A stretch of DNA of 64,000 bases from Cristatella mucedo (GCA_009760855.2 WPIO01000087.1:383501-447500), one strand, 5' to 3'. Shown: positions 45,363 through 58,067, counted from the stretch's first letter. Made by a program: numbers and translations. The notes: generated from the letters alone by a model not told the origin.

Positions 45363-46076
45363 TAATAATATTAACGTACTACATAAAGCACCCTCAGAGA
45401 ACTCCATCTCTTTATATGTGCTTTACATTTGCGCAAAGGAAACAAGATCGAAATGTTAGTAGTGGCACGCTCAAATAAACAACAAGAATAACATCGCTAG
45501 GGGTGACATGCACACGGTGAGCATGCTAGTGTGGTTAGTGGCAGCAAACGCAGTGTCAGCAGGCATAAACACATAATGGACGAATCACAGGGACCCACTA
45601 AATGCTATGTTAGATAGATGTGCTTTTAGTTTCTTTTTAAATGTGTACAAGTCGGGAGATGTCGTGACGCAGGTCGGGAATGACTTACAGGCTTAGGGAG
45701 CATAAGAACTAAAGGCACGGTCTCGAAAGGATTTGAAGATTAGACGAGGTATAGGTCAACAGTTAGTTTGAGAAAAGCGGGCGGTATAGTGGTATGCCGA
45801 GTTGGGCAGTAGATTCTATAGGTGAGCTGGAGCCAAAAATGAAGGGATCTAAAAGTGAGCGAAAAACCTTGAAGTCGATGCATTGCTTGGCTGGGAGCCA
45901 GTGCAGGTCGGCGAGAAATGGTGTAATGTGGCAGTTGCAGCGCTCACGAAAGACATAGCTAGCTGCAGATATTTGCCACAGCTGTAAGCGCTCGATTGCA
46001 CAGGCCGTTAGACCAGCAAACAGCGAGTTGCAGAAGTCGAGACAGGGTGTTACAAATGCATAGACCAATTTAGATG
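45363..46076 (-). mobile_element. LINE family A copy A13, 3' segment
   Basis: Tail hairpin (ATAAAGCACCCTCAGAGAACTC), 3' UTR and C-terminal domain on the minus strand. It is interrupted after TTAGATG and resumes at 47276-47535. Confidence 0.75.
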
Positions 46077-47275
46077 CTCTGTGCTAGGTCCGGTCCTTTT
46101 CACCGTTTATACTCTCCCTCTCGCTGATGTGATTGCCAAGCACAATCTAGGCTTTCACTTCTATGCGGATGACACTCAGTTGTACCTTTGCTTTGATCCC
46201 TCCCAGCCTTCGAGCACCTCAAATTCTCTCAACTCACTTGCTGCATGCATTGATGACATCCGATCATGGATGGCAGCAAATTTTCTAAAACTAAACGATG
46301 ATAAAACTAACTTACTAGTTATGGGCAAACCTTGTGTTATTCAGAAATTGGAAAGGCTGACTTTCAAAATTGGCTCTGCCAGCATATCTCCAGTTGCATC
46401 AGCTCGAAATCTAGGTGTCATATTCCAAAGCGACCTCTCGTTAGACGACCACATCAGCTCCACAGTCAAATCAGCCTATTTTCAGCTTCATAACATTGCT
46501 AAAATTAGGGCTTGTTTAGATAAGGATACCACGTCCAAGTTGGTCCATGCATTCGTGACATCTCGTCTCGACTTCTGCAACTCACTGCTTACTGGCCTAC
46601 CGGCATGTGCGATCAGGCGATTGCAGCTGGTGCAAAACTCCAAAGCTAGGCTTGTCTGTCGTGAGCGTCGCAGTTGCCACATTACTCCACTTCTCGCCGA
46701 CCTGCACTGGTTACCAGTCAAGCAACGGATTGACTTCAAGGTTTTGTCGCTCACTTTTAGGTCTCTTCATTCTATGGCTCCAGCCTATCTTTCAGAGATA
46801 CTACCCCATCAGGCAAAGCATCGTACCACTCGTTTTTCGGAATCCAACAGTCTAGAAATACCTCGTACAAACCTTAAATCCTTTGGAGACCGTGCATTTA
46901 GCTCGTATGCTCCCACAGCTTGGAACTCCCTCCCGACCTGCATCAGAACATCCCCTGACCTGACCACATTTAAAAGAAACTTAAAAACATACCTATTTAG
47001 GACAGCATTTAGTGGGTCCTTGTGATTCGTCCTCGATGTGCTTATGCGTGCTGACACTGTTCATGCTGCCACTAACCACATTTGCATGCTGACCCAGTGC
47101 ATGTAACCCCTAACCATGTTATTCATTTTGTTTGTTTTTCAAGCATGATTTTACTTACTATTCTATTGTGTATCACTTTGCAGCAAATGTAAAGCGCCTA
47201 GAAAGAGATTAAGTTCTCTGAGGGCGCTTTATCAAGTGCAATATTATTATTATTATTATTATTATAATATTATTA
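46077..47275 (+). mobile_element. LINE family A copy A14, young insertion
   Basis: 5'-truncated at [15 protein letters not shown] and intact for 314 codons: [72 protein letters not shown], to TAFSGSL and TGA. 3' UTR, hairpin and (ATT)n tail complete. Target duplication TTAGATG at 46070-46076 and 47276-47282. Confidence 0.85.
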
Positions 47276-47535
47276 TTAGATGTTTCATACCTGTCTAAAA
47301 AGGCCCGAATTTTAGCTATGTTGTGTAGCTGAAAGTGGGCAGACTTGATAGTGGAGCTGACACGGTCATCTAACGAAAAGTCACTTTGGAGCTTAAAACT
47401 TTGAAATTTTTGGACAGATTCAGCGGGAGATATGCTGTCAGGCCGATTTTTTGCGTTAGCCTTTTTCCAATTTCTGAATAGAACTTGGTTTGCCAAAACT
47501 AATAAGTTGGCTGGTGGACCAAGGATTTTATTTAA
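47276..47535 (-). mobile_element. LINE A13, 5' segment resumed
   Basis: Continues A13 from the breakpoint: GCCCGAATTTTAGCTATG, GTGGAGCTGACACGGTCATC, AGATATGCTG. Confidence 0.72.
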
Positions 47536-47632
47536 AATAGAAAGTGCTTTCGACATGCTAATTTTAACAGTGGTCCGCGTGATTGTAGGTGACTAAATCA
47601 CTAATAAGTTGAAGTAACTCCTTTTATGACTC

Positions 47633-47689
<57 letters not shown>
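47633..47689. repeat. (GA)n microsatellite
   Basis: About 28 uninterrupted GA units. Confidence 0.95.
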
Positions 47690-47691
<2 letters not shown>

Positions 47692-47757
47692 TTGTAGTGG
47701 CGCAGCATGAAACACTGCAAAGCGTTCCGGAACTTTTATAATTTTCTCCACTCTTAC

Positions 47758-47773
47758 CTCGTTTGGGCTCCAT
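47758..47773 (-). CDS. Candidate first coding exon, MEPKR plus one base
   Basis: ATG in a strong context (ACGATGG) followed by five codons and a consensus donor (ACGAG|GTAAGA). It is on the arrestin strand and upstream of exon a, and leaves phase 1, so it could be the start of that gene or of another. Confidence 0.22.
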
Positions 47774-47779
47774 CGTGGA

Positions 47780-48960
47780 GACGCTAAATTCGCGACACCT
47801 GATAAAGGCAGTGGGGTGAGAGGCTTCTTTCGGACAGCAACAGCGAAATGGTGTTATGCAAGCACGAGAGCACCAAATAGATAGTAAGGTCACTAATGGC
47901 CGGCGAAGCGTTCGAGGAGGAGAGCCTCTTCTCATGCAGACAGCTGGGACATTGTGCGAAACCATACGTCGTCAAGTCAGTTGGTTTCGAAGCAAATGTT
48001 GACTAGGCCGTGTAAGTAGCAACATAGGACGGCAGCACGACGGCCACATCCTGCGAGCGTTTTATTTTTTCTTGACACGTATTTTCTCACCCACTATGGA
48101 TTAAACAAACAGAAAATCTTTAAGCTGGTGTTGAGTATCTCAGATTAGGAGCTCAACTGTCTACTAGAGATCTTTGAAATTCGAAAATATTGTACAGGTG
48201 TAAAAAACTTAAAGCTAGTCGCTGTGATTGGCTGAAGTCACTTCATCTCGATGTTAGTCAAGCTTTGAGGACCATAACATGACCAACGATATGGTGAACC
48301 AAGCACCATTTCCTTATTTTCTTACTCAAGTTCAAGAGTTTATCACCTCTTTAAAAGCCCATTGCTAATGGACTTGGGTCATTTTATGGAAAGATGATGA
48401 AATAACGGTCAGACACAGCAAATGCTCTGAAGAAAAGGCGAAATTAAAGCTTGGCTTAATAAAACCAAATTAAAGCTTGCTTAAACCACGGTCTCATTAA
48501 ACCTGGCCTCACTGTTAGTAAATGCTCGTCGCCGCCTTTGCTTTTTTGAGGAGTGTTTCGTCTGACGAGTTCAATCAGCTTCTATCTTTTACCAAAAATG
48601 ACCAAATGACACGGTGTACTTCTGTTGCCTGACTCTGCACCCATCTCATTGGTCTGGCAAGGTCTTTTTGCAACGCGGGAGCTTACATGGCAGGCTCTGC
48701 AGATCGCGATTGCATACCGTATCGCATGATGTGCAACTTTACAAATTAAACGAGGAGTCCGCATAGTTGCCCGACATATGTGGCACCTGACAACCGGTTA
48801 CCTAGTCACCTTTCGCCAATACCCATCGTTGGTGACTCTGAGTCGGGCTGCGAAGGTAAGCGATTCCAATTTTGATGCCAAAACGACGCTATCGTTTCTC
48901 TTTCTCGTGCTACAACCTCCGTTCGGGATGCCAGAGCGATTCAGAAGGATAGCTTGGAAC
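47780..48960. other. Unassigned DNA
   Basis: Apart from the candidate first exon ending at 47758, nothing recognised. Confidence 0.3.
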
Positions 48961-48964
48961 TGTA

Positions 48965-49145
48965 TTTAACCGGCTATATGGCGGCTGCTCTTCACGACCT
49001 CGGTCTCGGGGGTTGTCCGTTCGAATCCTCCAGTGAGCAATTCTTTGATTCCGGTGCGAAGACCGAAGTTCCGACGGCGATAGCCTTTGAGGCTCCCCCG
49101 CCGCTATGCAAAAAGAGGCCGTGAAATCGGCTTATTCTCGTTGTT
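48965..49145 (+). repeat. SINE type 1
   Basis: TTCACGACCTCGGTCTCGGG, B box GTTCGAATCC, GCGATAGCCTTTGAGGCTC, CTATGCAAAAAGAGGCCGTG and AAATCGGC. Confidence 0.7.
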
Positions 49146-49299
49146 ATTCCGTAATATTTTTAGTGCAGAAAGTGTCAACACGCATGCACGGGGAGTCGAC
49201 GATCATGCGTCATGAGTGATGCATTTCAATATCGCCTGCTCGGTGCCGCTGCTCTGCGTTTATATTAGAGTGAAGATGATTAATTTCTCGGGATATCTC

Positions 49300-49654
49300 T
49301 CTTGAAATGGGAGCGCATGCTGCTTCGCACCTCTTCTAACAGCCATCTCTTCCAGCAATCTGGGTAATTATCCCAGCACCCGCTCTCCCTTCCCACTCTT
49401 CGGAATGTGCGGCTCGCTGTTGCACCCTCGTCCGCTCAAAGCTTCCGACGACGCTCCACCGACTGCCGCTCGCGCTACGCTAGGGAACGGACGCCAATCC
49501 CGTTGAGATAGATGATCTCGTTCGCGATGCTGCGCAGGGCTCGCTTCAAGCGGCCCCCAGCCTCTGCGGAAGCGCGGCGCTGCGTGCGCCATCCGACCCA
49601 AGCCGCTCGAGGGGGCGCTTCTGCCCTTCCTAGCCAGTGCTTCGCGGCGGCGGC

Positions 49655-49744
<90 letters not shown>

Positions 49745-50300
49745 CCGAGTCCTTGGAACCCGCCAGTGTGCGGTATTGCCTTATTCCTAGAATTGTCTGA
49801 CGGCGACGACGCCGCCGCCGCCGTCGCCGCCACCGCAAGCGTCAGCCATTATCGAATGATGTCAGCCCAAGGCATGTAAGGCATGTCCAGGCGCGACAGG
49901 AGCGGACAGCTCCTGCTGTCCCGACAGCTAGCCAGTGGCTCATTAATCGGCAGCGGCTCCAGGGCCGTAATACACTCTCCTCATCAGCGACGCAGAACAA
50001 TGACCAATCAATCGAAAACTGCAAAACTGCAGCCCTGACCTTCTCGCGGCTAGACCGCGCGGTATGGCGTCTCTAGGCGCGGCCGCTAACCGGCCGCTCG
50101 TCGGAATAACTTGCGACGTCTCGGCCGACCCGGGAGGCGTCGAAATACGGGGGGCTAAGATTAAATCCTGCTTGGCCGTAAGTCCGTCGGGTAGCGGATG
50201 ATGACGTCGACGCGATGAAGGGCTGAAGGGAGTGACAACAGTGCGCGTCAGAGTCGGGACAAACACGGAATTCAAATTGCTTTTTCCCTATTTCCTTCAG
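49300..50300. promoter_or_regulatory. CpG-rich island with (CGG)n
   Basis: High GC and CpG content over about 1 kb with a (CGG)n tract. It could be the promoter region of a nearby gene, perhaps the 5' end of the arrestin-like gene, but no first exon could be assigned. The many overlapping open frames here are composition effects. Confidence 0.4.
49646..49741. repeat. (CGG)n repeat
   Basis: About 30 CGG units with a few interruptions (AAC, GTG). It reads poly-Gly, poly-Ala or poly-Arg depending on frame; no evidence it is translated. Confidence 0.95.
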
Positions 50301-51027
50301 CAGCCACACAAGTGAACCTTCCTCGATTCGCTGAGCACGTACATCCGCGACCTGTGCCAAAGTCTGGCCTAGCCATCCAGTCGTTCTACAGAAATTACTG
50401 TGAAATTGCAGTTAAATCCGATTTTCTTTTTAAAGCGCGTTTCTGCACCTGTTTGTGCACTGCAGAAGCAATGTCATGAACTACGTAACTATGCTCTTCT
50501 ACCTACAGTGGCTTTCAGTGGGCAATACGCGTATCCAGCCCCTTTCCACTCACCTAAGCGATGAGTCTTAAGAGTTTGCTAAGTAAGGACGATAATCAGA
50601 GAAGCAAGAGAAGAAGTATTAGAAATGACTGCTGCAAAGAGCATTTCCGGGTAGGTACATTAGACGTCCAAGGCGCCTAGGCCCTCAAGCGAAGATAGTC
50701 ATCTAGCAGTCGGGCAATCTGTTCTCTAGAACTCTAATTGGTTTTTTACATCCGCTAGCACTTTATTCTTACGCTCCTCGTCCCCGTTATCACTCTATTT
50801 CTCTATTATGTATCTCCTTCGCCGCCAATCTTCTGCCTCTGTCTCTGTCTCTGTCTCTCTCTCTGTCTCTACCTTTCTCTCTCTTTCTACATCTCTCCGT
50901 TACATTATTATCGGGTAACCTCGATGAACTGAGCAATTGCAGCGCTCGCGCTTTTCGGCGTGCACTCAACAGCTCAGCTCTAATTGTATCGCTCAACGCC
51001 ATCGGTTCGCAACAATGTTTTACAAAT

Positions 51028-51103
51028 AATAATAATAATAAACTTGATACCTTGACGTCCACTGAGAACCCAGTCTCTTTCTAAGCACTTTACGTTTGCA
51101 GCT
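51028..51103 (-). repeat. LINE family A tail fragment
   Basis: (AAT)5, then AACTTGATACCTTGACG, AGAACCCAGTCTCTTTCTAAGC and ACTTTACGTTTGCAGC: only the hairpin end is present. Confidence 0.6.
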
Positions 51104-51560
51104 GCGCACTGTTCCAATTCAGCTCAAGAACGCGGCGAAATCGTTTCGGAAATAGGGCGCTGTTTTTCATCAAAGTCGTTCTACGCACGTCCTTGAACTT
51201 AGTCTTTTTCGCTGCTCGCTCTTTACCGTTCTCGTTAGTCCGCAGCCTTCGCATCTCACTCGGCGTCTGTTTACGCTTCGCGCAGAGCCATTGGCACTCT
51301 CGCTTCATGCGACAGACCGGCGCTGTCGCGCGACGCCATTCTTGGGCAAGTGCCAATCTCGGCATCTGCACCGCGGCTGCTCGGGTCAGCACAGCGCGTG
51401 CAATCGCTCAGCTTCGGTTCCGCCGGCTGGCGAAGCGGCCAGTTCCGGCGAAGCACTGTCGGTCGGCGAAGGCGGCTTAGCCGTTCGCTAAATACGAACT
51501 TAATATGGCCGCAGGAGGACGAAGGAACAAAGCCAGGTAATTTTGAGCTACCGAGGTATG
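51104..51560. other. CpG-rich unassigned DNA
   Basis: GC-rich. Overlapping short frames on both strands without domains. Possible second promoter-type island. Confidence 0.3.
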
Positions 51561-52995
51561 ACGCATGCGACCTCCACTGAGGAATGGCCGAGCTTTAACG
51601 ACATGAGCAGTAATTGTCCCGCGGCCATGACCCGTCGCAGCCAGCTGTGCCGATTGCATCCGCCCTCGGAGCTGTCCACTGGTGCGGCTGCAACAAAAAA
51701 AGGCATAATAGTCGCGTAGCTAATTGAGTTAGGAATGGGCAGATTTGCTCGCCAGCTTGTCCAAGTCTATTGCAATACTTCTGGCGAATCTGCTCAGGAT
51801 TTTGTAGTTAGCTTTAATTTTCACACGTGTACTTGAACAGCGTACGCAACATGTCAAATTGTTTTGCGGCCTTCGAAAATGGCAATGCAAGCTTCCTGTC
51901 TTGTTCTGCAGACTCTGCTGCCATCTCACCATTGACGCCAGCCGGGTTTTGCCGAGCCGGCGGTCGCAGGCACCACCAGACCCGGTCACAACGCATCCAC
52001 CATAGTATTAATAAAGTTCAGTCTTTCAGCGGCATTTGGCATCTCTACGTCTTGATTGACTGCAATCCTATCTCACTTACGCTAATTTATTAATCAGCTG
52101 CGTCGGTGAGCAGCTTGAGAGCAAGATTAGCGACTGACTAATGATACGGGAACAGACCTGAGAGAGCGAACCAATTAGTTGAACAATCAAGGTGATCAAT
52201 CGCAGTTACTTTAGTACCAAGTTTATGTGAGGGCAATAGATGATGCAAGAACAAGCTGCAAATCCAAGTCATCTTCATTGCGATTACTGAAATGAACTTG
52301 GCCGAGCCGCCATCGTAGCCGAAGTCATACTTTCCCTAAACTATCTGTCACCCAGCCGGATGTCTACCCGGCGGTAGACACCTTGGACTCATGCTTTATA
52401 GGGCGGGAAAGCAAAGCGAAGGCCGCTGAAATTGGGTGACTTGTCTGACGGCGAATACAGCTATAACTAGAGTTACTTACGCAGTTTCAGAAATATATGC
52501 GCGGTATTACTCAGCTGTTAGAAAAAATGTTGCACACCCCTCCCCCCAGCACTTCCCGTCCTAGGTCAAAGCTAGAGAGCAGATGCAGGACGAAGTGAGT
52601 ACGCGAAAAAAATAGTGCAACCTTAGCTGTAGGTGTGTTGTTGCATGGGCATGCCAATTACGTTTGCATCCTTGAATGAATGCCGAGGAAAAAGGCCTTT
52701 CGCTAATCTCGGCTGCAATTGGTGCACCAGCGACCAAATATGCTGCAAAGCCTTTCAAACCGCTACAGCTTTTGCAACTACAGAGGCTTCTCAGAGGCTA
52801 TAGGTAAAGTAACTTTAGTCAGTTTCGGTCTTCCAGTGAGCCAATGCCTTATTAGTGGTTCTCCAAAACCAAGTTTGCCTATGGCATTTTGGTAATTTCC
52901 GCTAGTTCTTTGCGATGTCTTGTTTGTCGAGAAGTTGTCCCGTCTGGACACCTTGCTGCCGATGTTGAGCAGATTAGGCAAGGGAGAGCGACCAT
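51561..52995. other. Unassigned DNA
   Basis: A minus open frame at 52758-52561 (LKGFAAYLVAGAPIAAEIS) weakly resembles the family B segment GLKGFAVLIGDAIV and may be a very old LINE scrap. Confidence 0.25.
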
Positions 52996-53000
52996 TGGCG

Positions 53001-53002
<2 letters not shown>

Positions 53003-53075
<73 letters not shown>

Positions 53076-53245
53076 AGAGGGGGAGAGAGAGAAAGAGCAA
53101 GACAAGAAAGGATTAGAGGAGAGAGAGGGAGCAAGAAAGAATTGAGGGAGAGAGGAAGAGAGAGACAGAAAGACAGACAGACAAAAAACGGAGAGGCAGA
53201 GAGACAGAGAGACAGAGAGACAGAGTGACAGAGAGACAGAGAGAG
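53003..53245. repeat. (GA)n and purine-rich tract
   Basis: About 33 GA units to 53068, then an imperfect purine-rich AGAGACAGA stretch. Open frames across it are artefacts. Confidence 0.9.
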
Positions 53246-53569
53246 ATGTGAAAAAAGAGAGACGGTACTGCTCACGCTGGATACCTCAAACTCTGGATGG
53301 AAGAGGGCGGGCGATGGAAAGAAGAGCGTCCATACCGCTTCGATCTGGGCGATTCAATAGCGGAACCTTTTCTGCTGCGCACTGCGGCCACCAGCCACGT
53401 TCTGCGTCCAGCTTAAAATCGGGATTTTGTCGTGGCCTGCTGTTATTTCACGCAAAACTCGAAAAACTGCGAGAGGCCTCTTGGCATGCTCTCGCAATGA
53501 ATCAGCAGAAAGTTTCAAAGTGTTTGACTACCGGTGGTGAAGTAATGCAAAATTCCTACATTTAAGACT

Positions 53570-53806
53570 AGTGGCCCATCCTTTTCAGCCATCTCGAGCT
53601 GCTAATTCTATGCTAACCACTTTCTCGACTCCCTCCTGACTCAGCTACGCTTCTCACTTTCGTTTTACTGAGTGAGGTTAAGGCTGTAGGAAACCACCAG
53701 CACACCGAAAGCCAGTTAGACTTTAAATGTGGTAGAAAACTCTCCTGCGTAGCACCCGCGTAGTTTTGTAGCTCTGTTGGAATAACAGGTGGAAATACAT
53801 TGCATT
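53570..53806 (+). mobile_element. LINE family B 3' end, old copy
   Basis: CTCGAGCTGCTAATTCTATG, TGACTCAGCTACGCTTCTCAC, and 3' UTR to the AATACATTGCATTCC tail. Confidence 0.6.
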
Positions 53807-53884
53807 CCATTACTTTAATTGGCGAAATAATGTTGATAGTAAACAATGGTATGGTGCTCTGAGTCGGTGAAATGTCGTGTATAC

Positions 53885-54362
53885 TTGTCAGTTGTCGCGC
53901 AAGCTGACTCACAAGGCCCGCCACGGCTTGGCTCCTTCGTACCTAGCTGAGCTGCTGCATCAGTTTCAGCCTGTTCGCGCCCTCAGGTCTAGTGTGGACA
54001 ATAAATTAGCTGTTCCATTCCTCCGCTTAAAGACCGTTGGCGACAGAAGCTTTAGCTCTGCGGGTCCTAGACAGTGGAACTCGCTTCCACAATTCTTACG
54101 CAACGACATCTACTCTCCTGCTGCCGACTATGGCACGTCACTTCCAGCAGTCCTGAGCTGCTACTTCTATGCTACTCACTACCTCAACTGCTCTCCTGAC
54201 TCTGCTATGCTTCCCACCTTGTCTTTGTTGCGTTGATGAAGTCTGTTGGCTACCGAATGCTTACCGAAGGCCGCTTGGGCTGTGAGTTTGCTATTAAAAA
54301 CTCTCCTGCGTAACACCCAAATAGTCTTTATGGCTTTGTGGCGTTACAGACGGAGATTTATT
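53885..54362 (+). mobile_element. LINE family B copy B12
   Basis: 5'-truncated C-terminal domain with an open frame (LTHKARHGLAPSYLAELLHQ, LAVPFLRLKTVGDRSFSSAG, FLRNDIYSPAADYGT), then 3' UTR and tail GGAGATTTATTAATG. Confidence 0.75.
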
Positions 54363-54768
54363 AATGCGTACATGCATACATACATTCGCAGCAAACAAGC
54401 CAGCGGCCGCAGAGTTTGGCACCGATTACAAGCTCCGTACGTTACTGGCAGGAAAACCTGCAACGAACAGGGCAGAAGCCTGATTTGAAGGTCTAAATGC
54501 ACGTATCTTGTTGACTGTAGTATTTCAGCACGTCATGATTTGAAATTAGTTCTCAGCTGAAGGGAGGCAGACTGAATTGTGGAGCTGATTTGGTTATCTA
54601 GCGAGACGTAATTTCGGAGCGTCGAACTCCGAATGCTATTCCACAGACAGTATGCTAATGAGCCTAAATCTTGGAAGTCAAGCCCGCAGGTCTTTCAATT
54701 TGATGAATGTTTCCAACATTCAAGCTCGGTGTAAAAATTGTTTGCAGCAAAAACACTAATAGCGTAAT
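54363..54768. other. Unassigned DNA, possibly an older LINE scrap
   Basis: AATTGTGGAGCTGATTTGGTTATC near 54573 resembles the family A antisense sequence; otherwise nothing. Confidence 0.3.
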
Positions 54769-54769
54769 T

Positions 54770-56140
54770 ATTAATACATGTATACGGCTCAGAGAAGTCT
54801 CAGTCTCTATCTAGGTGCTTGTCATTTCTTGCAAAGAACGCACGATCGAAAGGTTAGCGGCAGCAAGCTCAGTGATCAACAAGAATAAAATAGTTAGTGG
54901 TGACATGCATAGGGTCAGAATGCAAGTTTGGTTATTAGCAGCATGCACGGTGTCAGCATGCATAGGCACATAAAGGGCGATTCACAGGGACCTACTAAAT
55001 GCTGTCCTAAATAGATGCGGTTTTACTTTCTTTTTAAATGTGGACTAGTCAGGAGGTGTTAGGACTCGAGTCAAAGTGAGTTCCAGGCTTTGGGGGTATA
55101 CGAACGAAAGGCATGGTCTCCAATCGTTTGAAGTTTTTTAAGAGGTATAGATAAACGATTAGATTCCGAAAAGCTGGTGGTACAATGCTTAGCCTGGTAG
55201 GGGAGTCGATCCAATAGATAGGCTGGAGCCAAAGAATGATGGGACATAAAAGTGGGTGACAACACCTTGAAGTCAATGCGATGCTTAACTTATTAGCTTG
55301 CTTATAAGCTGCCGAAAGGTCGAGGGGAACAAGCAGAGATAATCTACTAGTGTCTGCATTCCTAAGTAGGTCGTTATTCACCCGAAGCAATCGTGGCTTG
55401 GTAGAGTGATTTTCTCTAAAGCCAGAATGGGAACTTCTAGCAAGGTTTGAAGTTTAAAAATATGAGTTCAGCTGGCCGGAAGTTGCTCAATGTCTCTTGG
55501 AAAAGTGTTGCTTTCTTGAGTAGTGACCTGACTACAGCCTTTTTAGAAAAGTGCTGGGACATGACGTGATGCTAACGACATTGTTGCACTGTTAGCTATG
55601 CATGGCAGCAGCAGACCAATGCATCGTACAAGCAGGAGAGTGGGAATATGATCCAAAGGACTAGTTGCCTTCTTTGTTTGGTATATGACTTCAGGAGGAG
55701 GCTTCAAGTGACCTACCTGAATATAGGCATTGAGGCGCTGTTAGGAATTTGAGGGACAGCATTCCATGGGTAGGCAGCCATCTTAGGGATGGACTCCCTG
55801 ATATTTCTAGCTTGTTGACACAGAAGCCAAAGAAACGATTAGCTAAATCATTACAAGGATCACTAGGTAAGGAGTTAACTTGGGAGTGATTAAGGAGATG
55901 GTCGATCGTTGACATCAGCATTTTCGGGTTGTGCATCCGAGATTCAACAATGGTTTTGCAGGGGCTTTTGTAGACTTGGCCTTTGCTGTGATCGATTGTT
56001 ACACTCTACGGTAGCCCTCCTACGCCTGTGGATGGACAGTCAGCCCTGATCTTTTGTATACAGTTATTCTCCCTTGGACAGCAACGATGTCGATGACCTA
56101 GTGGTTTCGTGATTCACAGGTAATTTGGTAATGAATATGA
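54770..56140 (-). mobile_element. LINE family A copy with internal deletion
   Basis: 3' hairpin and UTR, C-terminal domain to about 55290, then a jump straight into RT (LLRVNNDLLRNADTSRLSLL VPLDLSAAY) and on to the linker (HNPKMLMSTIDHLLNHSQVN), with an old, decayed frame. Confidence 0.65.
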
Positions 56141-57236
56141 ATTAGGTAATGAATAATATGGTAAGGGGTGACATGTACAGGGTCAGCATCCACATGTGGT
56201 TAGTGGCAGCATGCACAGTGTCAGCACGCATAAGCACATGAAGGACGAATCACAGGGACCCACTAAATGCTGCCCTAAATAGGCATGTTTTTAAGTTCTT
56301 TTTAAATGTGGTCAAGTCAGGGGATGTTTTGACGTAAGTCGGGAGTGAGCTCCAGGCTTTGGGAGCATACGAACAAAATACATGGTCTCCAAAGGATTAG
56401 AGGTTTGTACGAAGTATTGGTAAACTGTTGGTTTCAGATAAGCAGGTGGTACGATGCTTGGCCTGGTGGGGGATTAGATCTGAGGGGTAGGCTCGAGCTA
56501 AATAATGGAGTGACCTAAAAGTGAGCGATAAAACCTTGAAGTCTATCCGTTGCTTGACTGGTAGCCAGTGCAGGTCGGCGAGAAGTGGTGTGATGTGGCA
56601 ACTGCGACGTTCACGACAAACAAGCATAGCTGCAGAGCTGTGCACAGCTATAATCGCCTGATTGCACATGCCGGTAGACCAGCAAGCAGTAAGTTACAGA
56701 AGTCAAGACGGGATGTCACAAATGCATGGACCAACTTAGACGAGGTCTCCTCATCTAAACTAGCCCAAATTTTAGCAATCACATCAGCAAGAGGGAGAGT
56801 ATAAACCGTGAAAAGAACCGGACCTAGCACGGAGCCCTGAGGTACCACATATTTCAGAGGTACCTCCAATGATCTTTGTCCAATCGTGTCAATACTCTGG
56901 AGTCTCCCACCGAGATAGGACCTGAACCATTGCAGAGCAGTGCCAGTGATGCCCATGTGAGATGAGAGGCGCTCTAGAAAAACTTAGTGATTGATGGTGT
57001 CAAAAGCTGCCGAAAGATCGAGCAAAACAAGCAGATATACTCTACCCATATCTGCATTCCTAAGTAGGTTGTTGTACACCCTAAGCAATGCTGATTCTGA
57101 GGAGTGATTAGCTCTAAAGCCAGACTGGAACTTATTATCGAGGTTTGAAGTTTCAACATATGAGTTCAGCTGGTCTGCCACAGCCCGTTCCAGTGTCTTT
57201 GATAGGATTGGTAGAAGAACCTTTCGCTCATCTCTC
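56141..57236 (-). mobile_element. LINE family A copy, internally deleted
   Basis: 3' UTR and C-terminal domain, then at about 56780 a deletion joins [14 protein letters not shown] to [18 protein letters not shown] continues (LGGRLQSIDTIGQRSLEVPL; SETSNLDNKFQSGFRANHSS-like) to about 57236. The same kind of deletion as in the neighbouring copy, but at another point. Confidence 0.7.
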
Positions 57237-57239
57237 ATT

Positions 57240-58065
57240 GCCGGGCCGAAGGCATGCCACTGCGGTCATCCTCTACATTTAGTGGCGTGGGCAACGTGGT
57301 CACTGTTCAGATTCCCACGGGATAATTCTATTTACACTCCTGCCTGAATAGTTTTGCGTCAGCCACCTCCCTCTTCATCTCTCAGTCGGCTCTCGGCCTT
57401 CGCAAGCGTGACCTACGCTGACCTTCGTGACCTTCGCCTACCGGGCAGAGGATCGACGAGTGAGTGCGATGTAGACGATCCTGCTCGGCTTTGTGGTGCT
57501 GCGAGGCCCGGCGTGACTCGGAGTGAGCTCGTTTTCTCAGGCCATGCAGATGGCTTTCTCTTCGGCAGTGTCGAAGGTGGAACAGCTTCGGGTGCATCTG
57601 CCAATGCCTAATTGCTGTAGCCTCTCCAGGTTTTAGGGCGCCACTGTGCGCTATGCATGATAGAACACGTGGAACGCACAAGAGAAGCTGCAGCGAGACA
57701 TGTGCCCGCTAGTCGTGTACCTCCATCGTGCGGAAAAGCTGGCAGCTGGCTGAGCTGCCTGGAGGCACCGCGTCCTGGAGGCACGCCGAGCATTTTCTCT
57801 CCTCTCTGCCGTTACTAATCTCTCATTGAAGTATAGACGAAATCGAATGCAAAATAATCTCTACGAGCCTGAACAGAGCTGGAATCTGACTCAGTGAAGT
57901 GCGAGCTTGTTAAGCCGCTGCTTGGCCGCCCGCCAGCCTCTAAGCTCAAGCACGCGGCCTCGGAGCACATCTATTAAGCCTCGGAGCACATCTGTGAAGC
58001 CTCTGTGGATGATGCGGTCGAGTAGCAGATGTAGCGGCAGGCTACGATCAGCCAACGGCTGCAGC
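57240..58065. other. GC-rich unassigned DNA
   Basis: CpG-rich. A 20-bp direct repeat (CCTCGGAGCACATCT) lies at about 57957-57995. Several overlapping open frames without domains. Confidence 0.3.
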
Positions 58066-58067
58066 AA

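Noticed and set aside
49368-49838. 156-codon Arg-rich minus frame over the (CGG)n repeat
   Set aside because: Openness is produced by the trinucleotide repeat and GC bias; no domain.
52778-53275. 165-codon Ser/Leu-rich minus frame and Glu-Arg plus frames
   Set aside because: Generated by the (GA)n tract; the unique part (KLGFGEPLIRHWLTGRPKLT) is short and has no convincing splice sites.
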